Positions 41,886 through 47,328 of a stretch of DNA of 47,328 nt are shown in pieces (position 1 is the first letter of the stretch; every line of letters starts with the position of its first letter). Source of the DNA: Prevotella sp. Its GTDB lineage: Bacteria > Bacteroidota > Bacteroidia > Bacteroidales > Bacteroidaceae. Position numbers and translations under genes: made by a program. Below the pieces are notes generated by a model, which was not told the origin of the DNA, made no database searches, and saw nothing but the letters and a program-made list of their open reading frames with translations. Location: assembly GCA_022511075.1 (NCBI GenBank), contig JAFLSE010000019.1, forward strand, positions 1 to 47,328, read 5' to 3'.

Positions 41886-44800
41886 TCGTTTTCTCCTTTT
41901 TTAGCAATAAAACCACCTTTTGCCCTGCTCTCGCCAAGCAGATACATTATTGGTACAATGAATCCGTTGAGCAGCGTCGATGTGAACAGTCCTCCGAGTA
42001 TCACCTTTGCCATAGGGCTTTGTATCTCGTTGCCGGGCAAGTCGCCGCCTACAGCCAACGGAATGAGTGCCAATGCCGATGTGAGTGCGGTCATCATTAT
42101 GGGGTTGAGCCTGTCGGCAGAGCCTTGCATCACACACTCCAATGCACTCTTGCCCTCCGCCCTAAGGTCGTTGTAGCGCGCCACAAGCAGCATTCCGTTG
42201 CGTGTGGCTATACCAAACAGCGATATGAAGCCTATTATGGCAGGAATGCTCATCACACCGTTTGTGAGCCAAACGGCAAACACTCCGCCAATAAGAGCCA
42301 ACGGCAGGTTGAGCAATATGACAACCGACTGCGTTACGCTACGGAACTGATTGAACAGCAGCAGGAAAATGACAAGCAGCGAGAACACTGATGCCACAAG
42401 CAGAATGCGTGATGCTGCCTGTTCGCTCTCAAACTGACCGCCATACTCTACCCGATAACCTTCGGGCAGACTAATGTTTTCTTCTATCTCCTGCCTTATG
42501 TCGTTCACCACGCCACGCAGGTCGCGCCCCTCCACGTTTGCCGACACAACAATCTTGCGTGCGGCGTTCTCGCGGTTTATGGTGTTAGCACCCATTGATG
42601 ATTTTACTTCTGCAATATTGCCAAGTGGTATCTTCGTGCCGTTAGCATCAATCGTAAGGTTTCTTATCTTGTCGGCAGCAGAGCGATATTCGTCGCCAAC
42701 TTTCAGTGTAAGGTCGAAAGACTTATCACCCTCTTGCACCGATGATACCACCTCGCCGGCAAGCATCACCTCCACTATCTCTGCAAACTGCGGCAGCGTA
42801 ACGCCATAGCGTGCAAGCATCTCGCGCTTGGGCACGATGCGCAGTTGCGGACTCTCCACTTGTTGCTCCACATTAAGGTCGGCAACTCCCTCAACGTGTT
42901 CTATTGCCTCCTTTATCTCGTTGCCTATGGCATACATCTTACCGAGGTCGGTACCAAAGAGTTTTATGGCGATATTCGCCCTCGTGCCCGACAGCATTGC
43001 ATCTATGCGGTGGGTTATGGGTGCGCCTACCTCAAGGTTTATGCCGGGTATTGAGCCGAGTTTCTCGCGTATCTCCTTTTGCAGTTCTGCCTTTGTGCGG
43101 TCTTTCAACACAAAAGGTGCTTCTATCTCCGACACGTTCACGCCCAAAGCATGTTCGTCGAGTTCTGCACGTCCTGTCTTTCTGCCCACAGTCTGTATCT
43201 CTGGAATGTCGAGCAAAAGTTTTTCCGCACGCGCGCCAATCTTGTCAGATTCCTCAAGTGATATTCCCGGCAGGGTGCTTATGTTTATCGTGAACGACCC
43301 TTCGTTGAACGGAGGCAGGAAACTGCGTCCCAATCCGGCAAACGCCACAACAGCAACGAGCAGCACGGCTGCGGTTGCCGACAACACTGCCTTGCGGTGT
43401 CCTAATGTCCACTCTAATGCTTTCAGGTAAACTTCTTTCAATTTGCGTGCCACGGCAGGCTCTCTCTCCTTGCCGTCATTGTCCTGTTCCCTGCCAAGCA
43501 GATAACTGCACAGCACGGGTGTGAGCGTAAGGGCTACGAGTGTTGAGGCAAGCAATGCCGTGATGAATGCAATGCCAAGCGGCGCAAGCATTCTGCCCTC
43601 CATGCCCATGAGGAAAAACAACGGCACGAAACTTGCTATTATTATTAATGTGGAGTTGAGTATAGGCATGCGCACCTCGCGCGAAGCCTCGAACACCACC
43701 GTCATCATTGGTCGGCGCATATTTTTGGGCATACTCCTGTTTTCTCGCAAACGCTTGAAAACGTTCTCCACGTCCACTATTGCATCGTCAACCAACGAGC
43801 CTATGGCAATAGCCATACCTCCGAGACTCATGGTGTTTATGGTGAGCCCCATAATGTGGAGCATCAGCAGCGACACGGCAAGCGACAATGGTATTGTTAC
43901 GAGCGATATTATCGTGGTGCGCACATTCATAAGGAAAAGGAAAAGCACTATAACCACAAACAGACCGCCCTCGTAGAGCGACTTCTTCACGTTGTCTATA
44001 GAACTGTTTATGAATCGTTCCTGCCTGTATATGTCGGTGGATAGCTTCACGTCGGCAGGCACAGTCTTTTGCAGTTCCGCAAGGGCTGCATCGAGTTTGT
44101 CGGTAAGTTCAAGCGTGCCTGTGTTTGGCTGCTTCGTTACGGTGAGTATCACCGCCTGTCGTGCGTGGTGCGATGCCACTCCCATTTTTGGTGTTCGGTT
44201 GCCAGTCTTCACTTCCGCAATGTCGCGCAGCATCACTGCTCCGCTTCCACTGCCTTTCACTACCGCCTTGCCTATCTCTCCAACATCGGCGGTAGACAAT
44301 ACACCTCTTATTATATATTCGTTGCCATATTCATAGAGCGTGCCTCCTGCCGTGTTGCGGTTCATGTCTGCCACCGCTGCCTGCACCTCGTCAAGTCCCA
44401 CGCCGTAGTGTTTCATCTTCGCAGGGTTGAGCAGTATCTGATATTCCTTTATCTCTCCGCCAATTACCGACACCTGTGCCACTCCGCCAACGGCGAGCAA
44501 CCGCGGACGTATTGTCCAGTCGGCTATCGTGCGCAGTTGTTGCTGCGTTGTTGTGTCGGCAGTCAGTGCCACAAACATTGTCTCGCCCAATATCGACGAC
44601 TGCGGACCAAGCACAGGACTGCCCACGTTGCGTGGCAATGCATCTTTTATCTCTGCTATCTTCTCTGACACAATCTGTCTGGCGCGATATATGTCAGTGC
44701 CCCATTCAAACTCCACCCAAACAATGGAAAAGCCCGTTGTAGACGAGGAACGCACGCGGCGTACATCGGTAGCACCGTTCACCGCCGTCTCCACAGGAAA

Positions 44801-44998
44801 CGTTACGAGCCGCTCAACCTCTTCGGATGCCATTCCTTTTGCCTCGGTCATCACCACCACTGTGGGCGCATTGAGGTCGGGAAACACATCAACATCCATT
44901 GTCCTCGATGTGTATATGCCAGCCACCATAAGCAGTATGGCAACCACTAACACCACAAGGCGGTTGTTAAGCGAAAATCTTATCAGTTTAGTGTTCAT
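41882..44998 (-). CDS. Heavy-metal efflux RND pump, CusA/CzcA family
   Basis: 1038 residues with RND topology: a first helix (VVLVVAILLMVAGIYTS), periplasmic loop, helices 2-6, second loop, helices 8-12. HME-RND marks are DVFPDLNAPTVVVMTEAKGM, ARQIVSEKIAEIKDALPRNV, and in helix 4 IAIGSLVDDAIVDVENVFKR, whose acidic residues carry protons. FLPPFNEGSFTINISTLPGI follows helix 7. It exports metal cations across the envelope; whether copper/silver or zinc/cobalt/cadmium is not decided by sequence reading. It overlaps the adaptor gene by 11 bases and the TolC gene by 4. Confidence 0.92.
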   Translation of the reverse strand: MNTKLIRFSLNNRLVVLVVAILLMVAGIYTSRTMDVDVFPDLNAPTVVVMTEAKGMASEEVERLVTFPVETAVNGATDVRRVRSSSTTGFSIVWVEFEWGTDIYRARQIVSEKIAEIKDALPRNVGSPVLGPQSSILGETMFVALTADTTTQQQLRTIADWTIRPRLLAVGGVAQVSVIGGEIKEYQILLNPAKMKHYGVGLDEVQAAVADMNRNTAGGTLYEYGNEYIIRGVLSTADVGEIGKAVVKGSGSGAVMLRDIAEVKTGNRTPKMGVASHHARQAVILTVTKQPNTGTLELTDKLDAALAELQKTVPADVKLSTDIYRQERFINSSIDNVKKSLYEGGLFVVIVLFLFLMNVRTTIISLVTIPLSLAVSLLMLHIMGLTINTMSLGGMAIAIGSLVDDAIVDVENVFKRLRENRSMPKNMRRPMMTVVFEASREVRMPILNSTLIIIASFVPLFFLMGMEGRMLAPLGIAFITALLASTLVALTLTPVLCSYLLGREQDNDGKEREPAVARKLKEVYLKALEWTLGHRKAVLSATAAVLLVAVVAFAGLGRSFLPPFNEGSFTINISTLPGISLEESDKIGARAEKLLLDIPEIQTVGRKTGRAELDEHALGVNVSEIEAPFVLKDRTKAELQKEIREKLGSIPGINLEVGAPITHRIDAMLSGTRANIAIKLFGTDLGKMYAIGNEIKEAIEHVEGVADLNVEQQVESPQLRIVPKREMLARYGVTLPQFAEIVEVMLAGEVVSSVQEGDKSFDLTLKVGDEYRSAADKIRNLTIDANGTKIPLGNIAEVKSSMGANTINRENAARKIVVSANVEGRDLRGVVNDIRQEIEENISLPEGYRVEYGGQFESEQAASRILLVASVFSLLVIFLLLFNQFRSVTQSVVILLNLPLALIGGVFAVWLTNGVMSIPAIIGFISLFGIATRNGMLLVARYNDLRAEGKSALECVMQGSADRLNPIMMTALTSALALIPLAVGGDLPGNEIQSPMAKVILGGLFTSTLLNGFIVPIMYLLGESRAKGGFIAKKGENE

Positions 44999-46133
44999 GC
45001 GAATGTCCAGGTATTACTGCCGAAGTGGTAGCGAGTTTCAACTGGTATGCTCCTTCAGTCACCACCATGTCGCCGTCCTTCAGTCCTTTCACTATTTCCA
45101 CGCGCCTGCCGTCGCTCTGTCCCGTCTGCACCTCCTGCTTCTTGTAGTCCTCACTGCCCACTTGCAGATAAACAAAAAAGAGTCCTTGTTCCTCCACTAT
45201 CGCCGACAAGGGCACGGAGATAATATCCTTTCCTGCATCGGTTAGCAGATACACTTCTGCAAACGCTCCCGGCACAACATCGCCAACATTGTCAAACTCA
45301 AATGTCACAGGTATGTATGGCGCCCCTGCCGCCGTCTTGCCGTATGAAAGCAGGTTGCCGTTTATGCTGTCGAGACAATAAACCTTGTCGTCATACGACA
45401 ACTTGAAATTGGCACTCTTTATATTGCGCAACTGTCTGAAACCACTCTCCGGCACATCTGCCCTTAACTGCAAACGACGATTCTGCGACACCACCATTAT
45501 AGGTTGCCCAACAGTAACATATTCGCCTTGTCCCACAAGCCTACTCTTAACATATCCGTTCATAGACGACGAAACACTTACGCCCTTTGCCGTTACGTTC
45601 CGTGCCTGTCCTGCATACGCAGCCTTTGCCGTTTCGCGGCGCAGTCTTATTTCCTCAAAAGCCTTTTCGGATATTATCTTGTCAGCCACGAGCTTCTCCG
45701 CCCTTTCATATTCCTTTTCTGCTGCTTCATATTCTGCCCGCGCCTTGGCTATCGGGTCACCGTCCTGCAAGTCTTTTGCCGATATCGTCACTATCGCCTC
45801 TCCTTTCTTCACGGCAGTTCCCTCGGTTATCGAAGCATTCCTGAAATACACTATGCCGTCGGCAGTAGCCGCTATCGTCTGCTCGTCGCCCTGTACTGCC
45901 TGTATCTCTCCGCTCGTGCTTATCACACCGCAGAACGCCTGTCTCGTCACCTTCTCCGTTTTCAGTCCAGCCTCTTCTGCCTGTTTCTTAGTAAAGTGCG
46001 TTGCGTCAGCGTGTCCTGCCTCAGCCTCTTCTCCATGCTCATGTTTATCATCGTGGCTATGCCCATGTCCGCAACCTGCAAACATCAATGCAGTCGCCAA
46101 CGCAACAGCTATTATCAGTGTTTTTTGTTTCAT
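44988..46133 (-). CDS. RND periplasmic adaptor (CusB/CzcB-like), His-rich lipoprotein
   Basis: 381 residues from ATG 46133; an in-frame TTG at 46136 precedes it directly. Lipobox FAGC is followed by a histidine-rich segment (GHGHSHDDKHEHGEEAEAGH), and the C-terminus ends GHSHEH, so both ends can bind metal. The rest is a membrane-fusion protein: barrel-sandwich halves (EIQAVQGDEQTIAATADGIV and VSVSSSMNGYVKSRLVGQGE), a coiled coil (ARAEYEAAEKEYERAEKLV) and a beta-barrel. It links the pump to the TolC duct and may hand over metal ions. First gene of the operon. Confidence 0.9.
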   Translation of the reverse strand: MKQKTLIIAVALATALMFAGCGHGHSHDDKHEHGEEAEAGHADATHFTKKQAEEAGLKTEKVTRQAFCGVISTSGEIQAVQGDEQTIAATADGIVYFRNASITEGTAVKKGEAIVTISAKDLQDGDPIAKARAEYEAAEKEYERAEKLVADKIISEKAFEEIRLRRETAKAAYAGQARNVTAKGVSVSSSMNGYVKSRLVGQGEYVTVGQPIMVVSQNRRLQLRADVPESGFRQLRNIKSANFKLSYDDKVYCLDSINGNLLSYGKTAAGAPYIPVTFEFDNVGDVVPGAFAEVYLLTDAGKDIISVPLSAIVEEQGLFFVYLQVGSEDYKKQEVQTGQSDGRRVEIVKGLKDGDMVVTEGAYQLKLATTSAVIPGHSHEH

Positions 46134-46161
46134 CAATCCTATTTGCTGTTAAAAACCTCTG

Positions 46162-46169
46162 CAAAATTA
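46162..46169 (-). promoter_or_regulatory. -7 element of the metal efflux operon
   Basis: TAATTTTG on the minus strand, 28 bases before the adaptor ATG. No convincing -33 TTTG is at the usual distance, so an activator may be needed. Confidence 0.5.
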
Positions 46170-46245
46170 CATCATCTCATTTGCAATTTGGTTGCATAAC
46201 TGAAAAGAATGCACGAAAGATGTCGCGCAGGTATAAACAAATCAA

Positions 46246-46279
46246 ACAAAAAGGGAACAGGCGTTTGCCTATTCCCTTT
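46246..46279 (-). terminator. Terminator of the secreted repeat protein gene
   Basis: AAAGGGAACAGGC (46250-46262) pairs with GCCTATTCCCTTT (46267-46279) with one mismatch and a 4-nt loop; on the minus strand it runs into TTTTTG. It lies 22 bases past the stop. Confidence 0.85.
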
Positions 46280-46301
46280 AATAATATAATGTGAGAGATA
46301 T

Positions 46302-47328
46302 TTACTTAATAACAACCTTCTTGCCGTTGTGGATATAGATGCCACCCTTAACAGGCTTCTCTACACGCATACCGTTGAGGTTGTACCAAGCACCGTTGTC
46401 AGCATCAGCAGCGTTGATGTTCTCAATGCCTACGGTTGTGTTCTTGAATGTTGCGCTGACAACTACAGCACCTGCAGGCATGATGAACTTGCCATCAGTA
46501 ACCTCAACAGGAGTCTCACCATTCATCACGGTGATAGCTTCAAGCTCGCAACCATCGGCAGGAGTTGCAGTCACAACAACCTCGTCACCCTCATAGGCAG
46601 TAGTACGGTTAACTTTCACTGTACCGTTCTCGATGCCTTCGGCAACCGTCACGTCATAAGCCGTTGCATCCTTGCCCTGCCAGATTGAAATCTTAGAGAT
46701 AACCATGTTCTTCTTCACCTTGACTACGATGTAGCCTGTTCCCTGTACGGCTGGAGTAACCTTTGAAACCAGAATCTCTGCGCCAGAAGCAATAGCAGTC
46801 TCGCCAGATACGGCAGCTACATCACCGATGGTTGCAGCGGCACGCAGTGACAGACCTTCAGAAGAACCGTCACCAGTTACCCAGAGAATTGACTCACCGT
46901 CATTGGCTGCGGTGTACTCAATCACTACCTTAGAACCCGGAGTAAGACCGTCAATAGCATACTCACGGTCATTAGGACATGTCAGACCACCAGCGTTTGC
47001 CCAAGAAGCATCCTGGTCGAAACGGTCTGCGCGACGCCACAGGTGATTCTCTTCGGGAAGCTGGCTGCCCTCAGCCTTGCTATAACCCTTATAGTCGTTA
47101 CGCTTGTTGTCGGTCTTATCTGCAGCCTCCCAACCATAGAAGCCCTGACCCTTGTCCTGGTTGCCATTCACACTGCCGGGCTTGTTAACAGTAGTGGCTG
47201 CTATCAATGCCTGCTCTGCAGCAAAGTCGTAGACGAAGTCAGCAGGAGCCTTGAATGTTGCGCTGACAACTACAGCACCTGCAGGCATGATGAACTTGCC
47301 ATCAGTAACCTCAACAGGAGTCTCACCA
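46302..47328 (-). CDS. Secreted protein with InlB-like repeats, C-terminal part (5' end outside window)
   Basis: The frame is open to the window edge; at least 341 residues are visible. A repeat unit of the divergent InlB B-repeat type (VTVAEGIENGTVKVNRT, GDEVVVTATPADGCELEAIT, FIMPAGAVVVSATFK) is followed by a C-terminal tail GAWYNLNGMRVEKPVKGGIY with HNGKKVVIK, a form common at the ends of secreted Prevotella proteins. The end of a second repeat unit lies at the window edge, with 78 identical bases. Between them is a ~230-residue domain (ILWVTGDGSSEGLSLRAA) that I do not recognise, perhaps carbohydrate-binding. Surface or extracellular; function unknown. Confidence 0.75.
   Translation of the reverse strand, partial: GETPVEVTDGKFIMPAGAVVVSATFKAPADFVYDFAAEQALIAATTVNKPGSVNGNQDKGQGFYGWEAADKTDNKRNDYKGYSKAEGSQLPEENHLWRRADRFDQDASWANAGGLTCPNDREYAIDGLTPGSKVVIEYTAANDGESILWVTGDGSSEGLSLRAAATIGDVAAVSGETAIASGAEILVSKVTPAVQGTGYIVVKVKKNMVISKISIWQGKDATAYDVTVAEGIENGTVKVNRTTAYEGDEVVVTATPADGCELEAITVMNGETPVEVTDGKFIMPAGAVVVSATFKNTTVGIENINAADADNGAWYNLNGMRVEKPVKGGIYIHNGKKVVIK

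Noticed and set aside
1..47328. CRISPR array or rRNA genes
   Set aside because: No regularly spaced short repeats and no rRNA-like sequence were seen on reading either strand.

Overview
The window reads as a Bacteroidales chromosome, most likely Prevotella or a close relative. The reasons are the -33 TTTG / -7 TAnnTTTG promoters in front of many genes, the lack of clear Shine-Dalgarno sites, the families DUF4827, DUF4738, DUF5715 and DUF5103 (type IX secretion plug), a DUF4122/TraE-type conjugative transposon remnant, and a secreted protein with InlB-like repeats at the right edge. No species can be named from sequence alone.

Layout. (1) Bases 1-6150 are accessory DNA: the end of an IS30 transposase, a two-gene ATPase + HNH nuclease operon resembling the Septu anti-phage system, a broken piece of a conjugative transposon (TraD/TraE region), and a complete IS982-family element with perfect 18-bp ends and a 6-bp target duplication, whose transposase carries two in-frame amber codons. 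This block ends at the 3' side of a tRNA-Ser gene, a common integration site. (2) 6156-20908 is core: tRNA-Ser, mutS2-recG, a GH106-type glycoside hydrolase, uronate isomerase, asparaginase, a uracil-DNA-glycosylase-like protein, yebC and pheT. (3) 20930-21610 holds a decayed IS30 copy. (4) 21835-25710 holds a tetR-fabG-rluA type operon with a palindromic operator at the tetR promoter, the initiator tRNA, and a long structured leader RNA in front of a beta-barrel protein and a lipoprotein. (5) 25725-30742 is an apparent operon of an HU-like/SPOR membrane protein, a zinc-ribbon/FHA protein and a large Dna2-like nuclease-helicase. (6) 30802-40640 holds rfbC-ugd-DUF4738, a type IX secretion plug protein, DUF5715-ispE, glmM with a DUF4827 lipoprotein, and a nucleotidyltransferase-nrnA pair. 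(7) 40707-46169 is a CusCBA/CzcCBA-type metal efflux operon, followed by a partial secreted repeat protein at the right edge.

How the parts fit. Most of the window is housekeeping: DNA maintenance (MutS2, RecG, the Dna2-like enzyme, UDG-like protein), translation (PheT, tRNAs, RluA), envelope precursors (IspE, GlmM, RfbC, Ugd) and sugar use (GH106, UxaC). The accessory points of interest are the Septu-like defence operon near tRNA-Ser and the ~120-nt rod-like RNA at 24320-24440, which no gene explains. Long intergenic stretches (3841-4210, 20885-21834, 24136-24538) are described as features.
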